Shown here: piece after piece, positions 52,314 through 62,679 of the stretch
Layout of the letters: each line of letters begins with the position of its first letter
Position numbering within the stretch: the stretch's first letter is position 1
Assembly (NCBI RefSeq): GCF_963360655.1
Contig: NZ_OY725712.1
Span: forward strand, 1 to 64,000
DNA length: 64,000 bases
Source of the DNA: Collinsella aerofaciens
Lineage (GTDB): Bacteria; Actinomycetota; Coriobacteriia; Coriobacteriales; Coriobacteriaceae
Direction: 5' to 3'
Made by a program: the position numbers and the translations under genes
The notes under the pieces: model-generated
Databases searched by the model: none
What the model was told of the DNA's origin: nothing
The model's input: only the letters and a program-made list of their open reading frames with translations

Positions 52314-52419
52314 TGCGGAAAGGGTGTGAATGTTTGATTTACGCGCTATGATGTGCCCTTGCATAGAGAGCCCGGCGGAATGGTAACGGTCGCCGGGACA
52401 CGTTTTTGAAAGGACAATC

Positions 52420-53700
<1,281 letters not shown>

Positions 53701-53737
53701 GCACGCGGCTAAAGCTACAGCCAAATAGAAACGCACC

Positions 53738-53776
53738 AAAAAGAGGTACCGAAACAACCGGTACCTCTTTTTTATT
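53738..53776 (+). terminator. Rho-independent terminator after metK
   Basis: Arms of about 12 bp (AAAGAGGTACCG and complement) with a 7-nt loop, then TTTTTTATTTAAT. The A-rich left flank makes it a good terminator in both directions. Confidence 0.93.
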
Positions 53777-54012
53777 TAATCGGTGGTGAAGATGAGTCGA
53801 CATGGAGCACAGAATAGGTCTCCAGCTGATGGATTTTGCAGCATGAGCGCCTCTACCATGTATCCTAAGTTCCGAGGGCTTTGGTATTTGGTCGATCGCG
53901 AGTTCCGCACGAGCCGGAGGCCACTTAATGTGGCCTCCGTGCGAGCCAGGACTGTAGAGCAGGCGACCAAATACCAAAGCCCTCGGGACGAAGGGATAGA
54001 AAAGGAGCAGCC
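53777..54012. other. Structured gap before sdaA
   Basis: No gene is supported. A minus-strand frame of about 84 codons (54030-53776) covers most of it, overlapping the start of sdaA; the nested palindrome makes chance open frames likely. The right part holds the structure at 53872-53986. Confidence 0.35.
53872..53986. repeat. Nested palindrome upstream of sdaA
   Basis: Outer arms of 23 bp (53872-53894 and 53964-53986) are perfectly complementary. An inner hairpin (GGAGGCCAC, TTAAT, GTGGCCTCC at 53916-53938) lies between, with CGCAC/GTGCG just outside it. The outer arm ends 26 nt before the sdaA start codon. It may be a dispersed element or a folded leader; with one copy here I cannot tell. 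Confidence 0.65.
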
Positions 54013-55620
54013 ATGGCAGGCAAGCCGCAAACACTAGCTACGACCTCGGCATTCGAGATCTTGGGCCCCGTCATGGTCGGCCCCAGCTCGTCGCACACCG
54101 CCGGCGCCCTGCGCTGCGCCCAAGTTGCCGCCAGCCTGCTGGAAGGCCGCATCACCAAAGTCACCTTTGGCCTGTGGAACTCCTTCGCCCACACCTACCG
54201 CGGCCACGGCACCGATCGTGCGCTCGTCGCGGGCATCCTGGGTCTCGACACCGATGACGAGAACATCAAGCAGGCCTTCGACCTCGCGCGCGAGCAGGGC
54301 CTCGAATATCACTTTGACATCAAAGGCGACGACGCCTCCATCCACCCCAACACCGTCGACATCGAAATGGTCGACGACACGGGCGCCACGGCACAGGTTC
54401 GCGGCGAGAGCCTGGGCGGTGGCAAGATGCGCATCAGCCGCATTAACGGCGTCGGCGTCGACATCTCGGGCATGTATTCCACGCTCTTCGTTGCGCACAA
54501 GGATGTCCCCGGTGTACTCGCCGCGCTCACCAACCTGCTCGCCTACGCCCACGTGAACATCGCCTTCTGCCGCACCTACCGCACCGAAGTGGGCGGCCAG
54601 GCCTACTCCGTATTTGAGACCGACGGCACGCCCGACGACACCGTCGTCCCCATGCTGCGCAAGCTCGACAATGTCGATTACGCAACGTTTATCGAGCTCC
54701 CCGGTTCTGCCTCGTCGCTCTCCCCCGGCGTCTCGGCCAAGGAAATCTTCGACGACGGCGAGCAGCTGCTCGACGCGTGCGAGGAACTGGGGCTCAGCAT
54801 CGGCGCCGTCATGGCCGTGCGCGAGGCGCGTCTGACCGGCGAGGCCCACGCCGTCGCCGCCATGCGCCGCGTGCTCGACGTCATGCGCGAGGAGACCACG
54901 GCTCCCATCGCCAATCCGCAGCGATCGCTCGGCGGGCTTATCGGCGGCGAGGCCAAGCTCGTCGAAGCCACCAGCCGCAACGATTTGAGTGCAAGCCTGA
55001 TGGGCCCCGTTCAGACCGACGCCGTGGCCCGCGCCATGGCCGTGCTCGAGCGCTCCGCCACGATGGGTGTGATCGTCGCAGCTCCGACGGCAGGCTCCGC
55101 GGGTGTTGTGCCCGGCTGCGTGCTGGCGCTCGCCGATCGTCTGCAGCTCGACGACGAGCAGGTCATGGACGCGCTCTACTGCGCAGCCGCCATCGGCCTC
55201 AACCTCACCACAAGCGCCTGCGTTGCCGGCGCCGAGGGCGGCTGCCAGGCCGAGGTGGGAAGCGCCGCCGCCATGGCAGCCGCCGCTCTGGTGCAGATGC
55301 TCGGCGGCACGCCCGAGCAGGCGCTCGACGCCAGTTCCATCGCGCTGAGTAACCTGCTGGGCCTCGTTTGCGACCCCGTCGGTGGCCTCGTGGAGGTGCC
55401 CTGCCAAAACCGCAACGCCATCGGCGTGGCAGCGGCCTTTAGCTCGGCACAACTCGCCCTCGCAGGCATTAAGAGTTTAGTGCCGTTTGACCAGATGGCA
55501 CATGTCATGCTCTCGGTAGGTCACGCGTTGCCGGCCACGCTGCGCGAGACGGCAAAGGGCGGCATCGCGCAGGCTCCGGCCGCACTTTCGGCCTGTGCAA
55601 AATGCGGTGTGTGCGGATAA
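54013..55620 (+). CDS. L-serine ammonia-lyase, iron-sulfur type, single chain
   Basis: A 535-residue protein that joins the beta part first (AFEILGPVMVGPSSSHTAGALRCAQVAAS, with an ACT-like region ending near RTEVGGQAYSVFETDGTPDD) and then the alpha part (FDDGEQLLDACEELGLSIGAVMAVREA, APTAGSAGVVPG, CVAGAEGGCQAEVGSA, GLVCDPVGGLVEVPCQNRNAIG). Cysteines in the last blocks are expected to hold a 4Fe-4S cluster. It converts serine to pyruvate and ammonia. The layout matches the E. coli SdaA order fused rather than the split Bacillus form. Ends with CAKCGVCG, unusual. The ribosome site AAGGAG lies near the ATG. Confidence 0.92.
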   Translation: MAGKPQTLATTSAFEILGPVMVGPSSSHTAGALRCAQVAASLLEGRITKVTFGLWNSFAHTYRGHGTDRALVAGILGLDTDDENIKQAFDLAREQGLEYHFDIKGDDASIHPNTVDIEMVDDTGATAQVRGESLGGGKMRISRINGVGVDISGMYSTLFVAHKDVPGVLAALTNLLAYAHVNIAFCRTYRTEVGGQAYSVFETDGTPDDTVVPMLRKLDNVDYATFIELPGSASSLSPGVSAKEIFDDGEQLLDACEELGLSIGAVMAVREARLTGEAHAVAAMRRVLDVMREETTAPIANPQRSLGGLIGGEAKLVEATSRNDLSASLMGPVQTDAVARAMAVLERSATMGVIVAAPTAGSAGVVPGCVLALADRLQLDDEQVMDALYCAAAIGLNLTTSACVAGAEGGCQAEVGSAAAMAAAALVQMLGGTPEQALDASSIALSNLLGLVCDPVGGLVEVPCQNRNAIGVAAAFSSAQLALAGIKSLVPFDQMAHVMLSVGHALPATLRETAKGGIAQAPAALSACAKCGVCG

Positions 55621-55638
55621 CGGCAAAGAACGACTCAA

Positions 55639-55664
55639 AGGTGGGACAATTGTCCCACCTCTTT
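55639..55664 (+). terminator. Terminator after sdaA
   Basis: AGGTGGGACAATTGTCCCACCT is a perfect 22-bp palindrome (55639-55660) with CTTTTG after it and CTCAA before it. With a tight loop it makes an 9-bp stem, which fits a terminator for sdaA. Confidence 0.75.
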
Positions 55665-55769
55665 TGAATGCCACCGTTTCCGTACCACAAACAGCAGGGC
55701 AATCGCTATAATGCAAGCCCAGTAAAAACACGATGAACCGCAAGGCGAAAATCGAAGGATATGCATACG

Positions 55770-57503
55770 ATGTCGCAAAACGATCGAACTCAACTGATTC
55801 CCGATCCGCAGCAGCCGAGCAGGCACACCGGCGGCGTTCAATCGCCGCGCCCTATCGCGCCGAGCCACGGTCAGCAGCGTAGTGCAGCAAACGCTTCCCA
55901 ACACCCGAACCAACAGCGACAGCAGCGTCAACAACGTCAGCAGCGCCGGGCAAACGGCAATGCGCCCAAGCAGCCCCCCACGCACGCTCGAGGCGATCGC
56001 GGCCCCGCGCGCAACCCCGCCGAGAACAATAAGTCGGGCAAAAAGACGACGCTCTTTGTCGTCCTGGGTCTAATCGTCATTGTCTATATCGTAGGCATCG
56101 TAGCGTTTTCGCAGCTAGCATACCCCAACACCACCATTGCCGGCGTCGACGTCTCGTTCTCCAACGCTTCGTCTGCCGCCACCAAGGTCAACTCGGCATG
56201 GAAGCACTATAAGCTCACCGTGACAGGCGATGACTTTAGCTGGACCTATCAGCCCGAGTCCGATGAGCCCATCGTCGACGGCGAAGCTGCCGCAAAAGAA
56301 ATCATCAGCCACAACGAAGCCTTTGTATGGCCGGTCCGCCTTGTGGAATCCTTAAGCGGCAAGACCAAAACAACCGCCACCTCCAACGAAGTCGATCTTG
56401 ATCAAGACGTCGACCTGTCCATGCTCTCCGACACCTTTAACCAAAAGCAGTTTGAGAAGGATCTGGGCGCCGCCATCGACGAGTTTAACGAGGGCCGTTC
56501 GGGCACGTTCGAGGCCAATAGCTCCTATGACGAACAGGCCGGCAAGTTTACCGTCGAGAAGGCGCGCTCCAACGAAAAACTCAACCGCGAGCATGTCATT
56601 AAGTATGCCGAGCTCGAGCTTGCCTCGCTGGCCGAGACCGTAGATCTTTCCAAGCTCGGCAACGATGCCTATGAGCCACTCAATGGAACGCTGACCGATG
56701 ATCAGATTCAGGCCGCATGCGATGCCGCCAACAACTTCCTGGGCGTCAACGTGACCCTCAAGCTCAACGGCGAGGATGCCGGCAAGGTTGATGGCAGCTC
56801 CGTGTTGCAGTGGATCAGCTTTGCCGATCCCGCCAACCCCACGCTCGATACTTCGCAGATCAGTAGCTGGGCAGCCGAGCTCGCCAACGGCTTTAATACC
56901 GTGGGCTCCACTCGCTGGTGGACGCGCGCCGATGGCAAGCAGTGCGCCGTCGAAGGCGGCGACTTTGGTTGGTCCATCGACAGCAGCTCGCTCGCCAAGC
57001 AGGTCGAGGACGCCATTAACAACAAGCAGACCGGCGAGATCGAGATCAAGTACTCCCAGAAGGCCGACACCTTTACCGCAAAGGGAGAGCCCGACTGGAA
57101 GGCGTATATCGACGTCGACCTGTCCGAGCAGCACGCGCGCTACTATGACGAGAACGGTAATATCGTTTGGGAGGCCAACTTTATTTCCGGCAAACCGGGC
57201 GAAGACGCCACCCCCGAGGGCGTGTGGCAGATCAACAGCAACGACGGCGGCAGCACCCTGATCGGAGCCAAGGATCCCGAGACCGGTAAGCCCAAATATG
57301 AGAGTCCGGTGAGCTACTGGATGCCGTTTGAGGGCAACATGATCGGCTTCCACGATGCCACCTGGCAAAACGACAAGAGCTTCGACAACGCCGAGTCGTA
57401 CAAGTGGTGCGGCAGCCACGGCTGCATCAACCTGCGCCTGGCCGACGCCAAGGCACTTCACGACTGCATCAAAGTCGGCCTATGCGTGGTTGTCCACTCG
57501 TAG
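55770..57503 (+). CDS. L,D-transpeptidase with peptidoglycan-binding domain
   Basis: A 577-residue membrane-anchored enzyme. A Gln/Arg/Pro-rich cytoplasmic N-terminus of about 90 residues leads to one membrane helix (TLFVVLGLIVIVYIVGIVAFS), then two repeats of a PG_binding_4-like domain (TIAGVDVSFSNASSA onward), and at the C-terminus a YkuD domain. The active site reads GSHGCINLRLADA with the catalytic cysteine near residue 552 and the His 4 residues before it. It should form 3-3 cross-links in the cell wall. ATG 55770 is chosen over 55761. It is monocistronic, followed by its own gap before the adaptor gene. Confidence 0.9.
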   Translation: MSQNDRTQLIPDPQQPSRHTGGVQSPRPIAPSHGQQRSAANASQHPNQQRQQRQQRQQRRANGNAPKQPPTHARGDRGPARNPAENNKSGKKTTLFVVLGLIVIVYIVGIVAFSQLAYPNTTIAGVDVSFSNASSAATKVNSAWKHYKLTVTGDDFSWTYQPESDEPIVDGEAAAKEIISHNEAFVWPVRLVESLSGKTKTTATSNEVDLDQDVDLSMLSDTFNQKQFEKDLGAAIDEFNEGRSGTFEANSSYDEQAGKFTVEKARSNEKLNREHVIKYAELELASLAETVDLSKLGNDAYEPLNGTLTDDQIQAACDAANNFLGVNVTLKLNGEDAGKVDGSSVLQWISFADPANPTLDTSQISSWAAELANGFNTVGSTRWWTRADGKQCAVEGGDFGWSIDSSSLAKQVEDAINNKQTGEIEIKYSQKADTFTAKGEPDWKAYIDVDLSEQHARYYDENGNIVWEANFISGKPGEDATPEGVWQINSNDGGSTLIGAKDPETGKPKYESPVSYWMPFEGNMIGFHDATWQNDKSFDNAESYKWCGSHGCINLRLADAKALHDCIKVGLCVVVHS

Positions 57504-57635
57504 TGCAACGCGCGCATTCCTACAACGTGGAACCGCTGCGACCAATCTAACAGTTCCGAAAGAAACCGTCCTATGCGCCCGCCCCAACCGGTGGGCGCAT
57601 ATAATTATCGAGATTCTTTCTATAAAGGAGACGCT

Positions 57636-59072
57636 ATGCCGAATGTCCCCACCATCACCCCGGGCCCGGATGATACCGAGAACACGCCCGAAGGTGCCAC
57701 CGAAACGATTCCTCTGATTACAGACATACCTGCCGACAAACAGGGCGGACGCACAAACGATACGGCCGAGATTTCCGATGAAGAGGCATATGCCAAGCTC
57801 AAGGCAAAACGTGCCGAACGTCGACGCAAAAAGCTGATTCGACGCGGTATTGCCGCCGGCGTCGTAGGTGCCATCGCGCTCATTGCCATTGTCGCAACCC
57901 TGGTTATCAATGCGCAGCCACAGGGAGCCAGCGGGCCTGTGACCGACATGGTAACTGAGGGCACGTTTACCACAACGGTCGAGGCGAAAGGCCAGCTCAA
58001 ACCCATTTCGTCCTCAGTGGTCTCCCCTTCTGTCGACGGCACGGTCGATTCGATCAACGTACAGGCAGGCCAATCCGTCAACGAGGGCGACGTGCTTATG
58101 ACCATTAAAAACGACGAGCTCGATCGCAGCGTTGCCGAGGCGCAGCGTGCAGTTGCAGCTGCCCAGGAAGACCTCGCCAACGCGCAGAAAGCCGCAGCTG
58201 CCGCGCAGGCCTCCCCAACGACGGACGTTGATGGAGCTTCCGCAGTGGCTGGCGTCTCCGCCGCATCGGCGGACACGAACGCCGTATCGGCCGCGCAGCG
58301 CAGCCTCGCATCGGCCCAGGCAAACCTCGATCAGGCGAACGCCAAGGCCGCCAGCCGTACGGTCACGGCCCCGAGCACGGGCAGCATCGTGGAGCTCAAC
58401 GCCAAAGTGGGCGCCACGGTAACAGGCGGCATGATCATGGGCGAAAGCGATACGAGCGGCGGCAAGCAGTGCATGCAGATCGCCGACCTATCCAAGATGA
58501 AGGTGACCGTGCAGGTGGGCGAAAAGGACATCGCCAAGATCGCCGTTGGGCAGAGCGCCAACGTCACGTATCCCGCGTTTCCCGATATCGTGAGCCAGGG
58601 CACCGTCACGGCTATCGCGTCGGTGGCAAACTCCGACGCCGCCAACGGTGGCGGCGGCAGCGTAACCTTTAACGTCGACATTCTCATCGAGGCGCCCGAC
58701 GCGCGCCTGAAGCCGGGCATGACGGCCGAGGTATCGGTGGTGACCGAGCAGCTCGACGACGTGGTGATGGTGCCGACGATGGCGCTCATGACCGAAGACG
58801 GCGAACACTATTACGTCAACGTCGCAACCGATGACGAGGGCAAGCAAACCCGTCGCGTGAAGGTGACCGTCGTGACGCAAAACGACAACGAAGCCGTAGT
58901 CGGCAAGACACAGGTCAAGCACGACGACCAGGGCAACGAGATCAACCCCAACGTGTCGGTTACCAAGCTGCGCGATGGCGACACCCTCATCATGGACACC
59001 GGAGCGGACGCAACGGCTGACGGCGGCTACAGCGCAGATTCTGGCAGTATGTCTGCCGATGAGGACATGTAA
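57636..59072 (+). CDS. Membrane-fusion (HlyD/MacA-like) adaptor of an ABC exporter
   Basis: A 478-residue protein. The first 75 residues are cytoplasmic and charged, followed by a membrane helix (AAGVVGAIALIAIVATLVINA). A biotinyl-lipoyl-like split domain (TVEAKGQLKPISSSVVSPSVDGTVDSINVQAGQSVNEGDVLMTIKNDELD) has an Ala-rich coiled coil in its middle, and a beta-barrel (VTVQVGEKDIAKIAVGQSANVTYPAF) and a final domain follow. It links the exporter to substrates at the outer side of the membrane. AAAGGAG precedes ATG 57636. Its stop shares a base with the ATPase start (TAATG). Confidence 0.88.
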   Translation: MPNVPTITPGPDDTENTPEGATETIPLITDIPADKQGGRTNDTAEISDEEAYAKLKAKRAERRRKKLIRRGIAAGVVGAIALIAIVATLVINAQPQGASGPVTDMVTEGTFTTTVEAKGQLKPISSSVVSPSVDGTVDSINVQAGQSVNEGDVLMTIKNDELDRSVAEAQRAVAAAQEDLANAQKAAAAAQASPTTDVDGASAVAGVSAASADTNAVSAAQRSLASAQANLDQANAKAASRTVTAPSTGSIVELNAKVGATVTGGMIMGESDTSGGKQCMQIADLSKMKVTVQVGEKDIAKIAVGQSANVTYPAFPDIVSQGTVTAIASVANSDAANGGGGSVTFNVDILIEAPDARLKPGMTAEVSVVTEQLDDVVMVPTMALMTEDGEHYYVNVATDDEGKQTRRVKVTVVTQNDNEAVVGKTQVKHDDQGNEINPNVSVTKLRDGDTLIMDTGADATADGGYSADSGSMSADEDM

Positions 59073-59845
59073 TGCGTCCCGTAATCGACATCCGCAACGT
59101 GCACCGCATCTTTGAGAGCGAGGCAGGTTGCGCCCACATCCTGCACAACGTGAGCCTGGCGGTAGATCCCGGCGAGTTCGTCGCCATTACCGGCCCCTCG
59201 GGCTCGGGCAAATCAACGCTCATGAACATCCTAGGCTGCCTGGATAAGCCGACGGCGGGCGACTACTACCTGCAAGGGCTCAACGTGGCCGAGCTTGACG
59301 ATGACGAGCTCACCGAAGTTCGTGCCCTGAGCATTGGCTTTGTCTTTCAGAGTTTCAACCTGCTGCCGCGCCTGTCGGTTATCGAAAACGTCATGCTGCC
59401 GCTGGCCTACACCAATGTGCCCCGTAGCCAGCGCGAAATGCGCGCCGTGCACGCGCTACAGGCCGTCACGCTGCCGGTCGACCACTGGGACCACCGCATA
59501 TCAGAGCTCTCGGGCGGACAGATGCAGCGCGTCGCCATCGCGCGCGCTCTTGTCAATGACCCGCCCATCATCCTGGCCGATGAGCCGACGGGAAACCTGG
59601 ACTCCGCCACTGGGGCGCTTGTAATGGAGACCTTCCATAAGCTCCAGAAGCGCGGCAAAACCATCGTTCTTATCACACACGACCCCGGCATCGCCGCCGA
59701 GGCCGACCGTGCCGTGACCATACGCGACGGTCGCATTCACGACGGCGCGTATATTCCACATGCACCGCGGACCCTGCGCAGCGCCGTAGATAGCCTGCCC
59801 ATGATTTCCGCCTCCGCCAACCCGCCGAAAGGAGCGATGGCATGA
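59072..59845 (+). CDS. ABC transporter ATP-binding protein, MacB/LolD type
   Basis: A 257-residue ABC ATPase. [21 protein letters not shown] (Walker A), [21 protein letters not shown] (Q-loop), [37 protein letters not shown] (signature, Walker B, D-loop) and ITHDPGIA (H-loop) are all complete. It powers the adaptor and permease encoded on either side. A Ser/Ala-rich C-terminal extension after the core is short. Its stop overlaps the permease start by 4 bp (ATGA). Confidence 0.94.
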   Translation: MRPVIDIRNVHRIFESEAGCAHILHNVSLAVDPGEFVAITGPSGSGKSTLMNILGCLDKPTAGDYYLQGLNVAELDDDELTEVRALSIGFVFQSFNLLPRLSVIENVMLPLAYTNVPRSQREMRAVHALQAVTLPVDHWDHRISELSGGQMQRVAIARALVNDPPIILADEPTGNLDSATGALVMETFHKLQKRGKTIVLITHDPGIAAEADRAVTIRDGRIHDGAYIPHAPRTLRSAVDSLPMISASANPPKGAMA

Positions 59846-61056
59846 GCGCCCGCGATCTCATCCAGGAAGCCCTTCACTCGCTCGAGGCAAACAAGGGGCG
59901 CAGTCTGCTCACCATCCTGGGCATCGTCATTGGCATTGCTTCGGTTATCGCCATGACTTCGCTCATCGGCGGCATCCAAAACAGCCTGATCAACAGTCTG
60001 GGCCTCAATGCGGCACGCATGGTGCAAATCTATTCGTCGCAAGAACTCACCGAGTCGGACATCGAGAAGCTTCAAAAACTGGTGCCGCAGATAGAGCAGA
60101 TCGGAATTGTCGACAGCGCGTATACCGAGTACAAGACCGGCGATAAAAGCTATACCGTCATGGCACAGGGTGTCGATAGCGACATGCTTGACGCCGTGGG
60201 GGCCAGCAAGCTCGTTGCGGGGCGTACCTATTCCCAGGCCGAGTCTCAATCAGGCTCGCGCGTGGCGCTCATCAGCCGCGGCGGCGCCGATCAGCTGTAC
60301 GGCAACGAACAGGATGCGCTGGGGAAAACCATCAAGGTGTCCAACGGCGAGGTGCAGATTGTAGGCGTGATTGATGGCGGCAGCGACTCCATGGGCTCTC
60401 TCACGCTGTATATGCCACGCGAAACCATCTCAGGTCTGTTTGGCGACGAGAATCCCTCATTCCCCAGCGTGACGGCACTTGCCGCCGAGGGCACGGACAT
60501 GGACGAGCTTTGTAAGACCATCGAGTCCAAGGTGCGCGCGATGAAGGGCATCGCGGAGGATGATGAGTACGACAGTGTATCGGCGACCTCCATGAAAAGC
60601 GCCATCGATGCGCTCAACTCCTTTATGGGCGCGTTCTCACTCATCATGGGTGCTGTCGCCAGTATCTCGCTGCTTGTCGGCGGTATCGGCATTATGAACA
60701 TGATGCTCACCAACGTGACTGAGCGCATCCGCGAGATCGGCATCCGCCGCGCTCTGGGCGCCAGTCGTCGCGATATCACCGCCCAGTTTTTGGCCGAGTC
60801 TTCGGCATTGTGCATCACCGGCGGTCTGCTGGGTGTCCTGATTGGCTATCTGCTGGCCTGGGCTCTTGCGATGTTTGCCGCAGGATCAGGGATTCTTGGC
60901 GAGCTCGGTGCCAGCGGGCAAATCACACCGAGCTTTTCAATCGCCACGGTGCTGCTGGCCTTCGCCGTCTCCGTCGGCATCGGCGTAATCTTTGGCTTCT
61001 ACCCCGCTCGCCGCGCGGCAAAGCTCGACCCGGTGGAGTGCCTACGCTACCAGTAA
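59842..61056 (+). CDS. ABC transporter permease, MacB/FtsX type
   Basis: A 404-residue protein: one N-terminal membrane helix (SLLTILGIVIGIASVIAMTSLIGG), a large extracellular MacB-PCD domain (VQIYSSQELTESDIEKL, VMAQGVDSDMLDAVGASKLVAGR), then three helices near the C-terminus (FSLIMGAVASISLLVGGIGIMNMMLTNVTERIREIGIRRALGAS). The EIGIRRALGA motif contacts the ATPase. It forms, with the preceding two genes, a complete MacAB-like system for export of peptides, antimicrobials or lipids, or for mechanotransmission. Substrate not visible. Last gene of its operon. Confidence 0.93.
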   Translation: MSARDLIQEALHSLEANKGRSLLTILGIVIGIASVIAMTSLIGGIQNSLINSLGLNAARMVQIYSSQELTESDIEKLQKLVPQIEQIGIVDSAYTEYKTGDKSYTVMAQGVDSDMLDAVGASKLVAGRTYSQAESQSGSRVALISRGGADQLYGNEQDALGKTIKVSNGEVQIVGVIDGGSDSMGSLTLYMPRETISGLFGDENPSFPSVTALAAEGTDMDELCKTIESKVRAMKGIAEDDEYDSVSATSMKSAIDALNSFMGAFSLIMGAVASISLLVGGIGIMNMMLTNVTERIREIGIRRALGASRRDITAQFLAESSALCITGGLLGVLIGYLLAWALAMFAAGSGILGELGASGQITPSFSIATVLLAFAVSVGIGVIFGFYPARRAAKLDPVECLRYQ

Positions 61057-61069
61057 GCCACCACCAACA

Positions 61070-61136
61070 AGTTGCGGTGAATTAGGGACTGAATACGCTA
61101 TCTAGCAGCAAAAACAGACACTATTTCACCGCAACT
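61070..61136. repeat. Dispersed palindromic repeat, family A, copy 2
   Basis: AGTTGCGGTGAATTA at 61070 and TATTTCACCGCAACT at 61122-61136 are the same arms as in copy 1 at 44827-44893, with one mismatch and different loop. Its right arm overlaps the end of a transposase remnant. Confidence 0.8.
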
Positions 61137-61250
61137 TATTGAAGGGCTGCTTGCGCCAGTTCCGGGCGTCGTCCTCGAACTTTTGGCGGATGACGGGCTT
61201 GTACGGGTCGAGCTTGCTCGGGGCGCTCCTCCTCGCGGGCGGAAGGGCGC
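61126..61250 (-). pseudogene. Transposase remnant (IS21/IstA-like)
   Basis: On the minus strand, in a frame ending at the stop at 61126-61128, the sequence reads RRSAPSKLDPYKPVIRQKFEDDARNWRK. SKLDPYKPxI is a common start of the core of IS21-family IstA transposases. The rest of the gene is absent: the frame ends inside the palindrome at 61122-61136. There is no start codon, and the cobK stop lies just upstream. Only about 40 residues survive. Confidence 0.45.
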
Positions 61251-61267
61251 GCAGGCGCGGCGAGCGC

Positions 61268-62041
61268 CTAGCGCGCGAACTCGCGTAAAAGCGCGTCTTC
61301 CACTTCCCGAAGCGAAAGGGCCCCGCCTCCCTCGGCGGGACGGGTGACCACGATGCAGCGCGCTCCCGCGTCGCGCGCAGCAGCGAGCTTCACGGCCGTG
61401 CCGCCTACGGTTCCCGAGTCCTTGGTCACAAGCCACTGGGCGCCCACCTGCCGAAGCATCGCCTCGTTGAGCTCGCGGGTGAAGGGCCCCTGCATGCCGA
61501 TGACGTGCGACGGCGAAAACCCCGCGTCGATGCACTTCGTTATAGCACCGGGCAGCGGGAGCACACGCACGAAGAAGCGCTCCGCGAAATCGGCGACACG
61601 CGTGTAGGGAGCAAGCTCCTTGCTCCCCGTCGTGAGAAGCGCGCGACCCGGGTTCTCGGAGAGAAAGCGCGCCGCGCAGGCGATCGACGCGACCGGCACG
61701 ACGCCTTTGGGCAGCACCTCGGCCGGGCGCGCAAGGCGCAGGCATCGTGCACCCACGGCGAGCGAAGCGGCCCGGATGTTGCCGCTTGCGAGCGTAGCGA
61801 AGGGGTGCGTGGCATCGACGACGATGCGCGCGCCGGAAAGCTCGCGCTCCATGTCGGCCTCGTCGAGCCTGCCCGCCTGCACCTCGATGCCCGGAAGCTC
61901 GCCCAAAAGCTCGCCTCCGTACTCGGTTGCCGCGTAGGCACGGGCGGGGATGCCCGCCCCGCTCGCCCATTCGCACAGAAGGCGGCCCTCAGTGGTGCCG
62001 GCGAAGATGCGCAGCGCCGACGCGGATGCGGGGGCCGTCAC
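61268..62041 (-). CDS. cobK: Precorrin-6A reductase
   Basis: A 257-residue protein. LRIFAGTTEGRLLCEWASGAGIPARAYAATEYG and IVVDATHPFATLASGNIRAASLAVGARCLRLARP are the CobK/CbiJ signatures, then GTVGGTAVKLAAARDAGARCIVVTRP at the end. It reduces precorrin-6A (or cobalt-precorrin-6A) with NADPH in ring contraction of cobalamin synthesis. The start is a GTG at 62041, overlapping the cbiC stop (GTGA); the long frame further upstream is a shadow. High GC and many Arg/Ala residues. Confidence 0.85.
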   Translation of the reverse strand: MTAPASASALRIFAGTTEGRLLCEWASGAGIPARAYAATEYGGELLGELPGIEVQAGRLDEADMERELSGARIVVDATHPFATLASGNIRAASLAVGARCLRLARPAEVLPKGVVPVASIACAARFLSENPGRALLTTGSKELAPYTRVADFAERFFVRVLPLPGAITKCIDAGFSPSHVIGMQGPFTRELNEAMLRQVGAQWLVTKDSGTVGGTAVKLAAARDAGARCIVVTRPAEGGGALSLREVEDALLREFAR

Positions 62042-62679
62042 TTCGGGCCGCCCGTGCGCGTGATCTGGTAGAGCAGCGCGTTCATAATGGCGGCCGCCAC
62101 GGTCGAGCCGCCCTTGCGACCCCTCGCGACGATGGCCGGCACGCGTCGCGCGAGTAGCTCCTCTTTCGCCTCGACCACGTTCACAAACCCGACCGGCACC
62201 CCAACGACGAGCGCGGGCGCGATCTTCCCCGCGTCCATGAGCTCGGCGAGGCGCAGAAGTGCTGTGGGAGCGTTGCCGACGGCCACGATAAGCGGACCCT
62301 CGATGCCGCAAGCTTTGTCCATGCTCGCAACGGCGCGAGTCGTGCCCGCAGCGCGCGCGGCCGCGGCGACATCAGGGTCGGCCATGTAGCACACGGCCTT
62401 GCAGCCGAGCTTCGCGAGCGCGGGCTTGCTTATGCCTGCGAGCGCCATGTTCGTATCGGTAAGCACCGTAGCCCCTGCGCGCAGTGCGTCGAGCGCACAG
62501 TGCGCGGCGTCATGGGTGAACACGAGGGAATCGGCGTACGAGAAGTCGGCAGTGGTGTGGATGACGCGCTTCACGACGGGCTCTTCGAGCGGCGGGAACG
62601 TGCGGCCGCCGAGCTCTTCGGTGATGATCTCGAAGCTGCGCCGCTCGATGTCGCCGGGCGCCATCTCCTTGGAATCCAT
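62038..62679 (-). CDS. cbiC: Precorrin-8X methylmutase (CbiC/CobH)
   Basis: A 213-residue protein. IERRSFEIITEELGGRTFPPLEEPVVKRVIHTTADFSYADSL holds the catalytic histidine (VIHTTAD). TVLTDTNMALAGI, VAVGNAPTALLRLAELMDAG and GVPVGFVNVVEAKEELL follow in family order. It moves the C11 methyl group to C12 to give cobyrinic acid. The ATG at 62679 has GGAG upstream inside the end of the btuR-like gene. Confidence 0.92.
   Translation of the reverse strand: MDSKEMAPGDIERRSFEIITEELGGRTFPPLEEPVVKRVIHTTADFSYADSLVFTHDAAHCALDALRAGATVLTDTNMALAGISKPALAKLGCKAVCYMADPDVAAAARAAGTTRAVASMDKACGIEGPLIVAVGNAPTALLRLAELMDAGKIAPALVVGVPVGFVNVVEAKEELLARRVPAIVARGRKGGSTVAAAIMNALLYQITRTGGPK

Noticed and set aside
52317-52419. 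SAM riboswitch before metK
   Set aside because: Only a simple GC-rich hairpin is visible, with no SAM-I or other known pattern.
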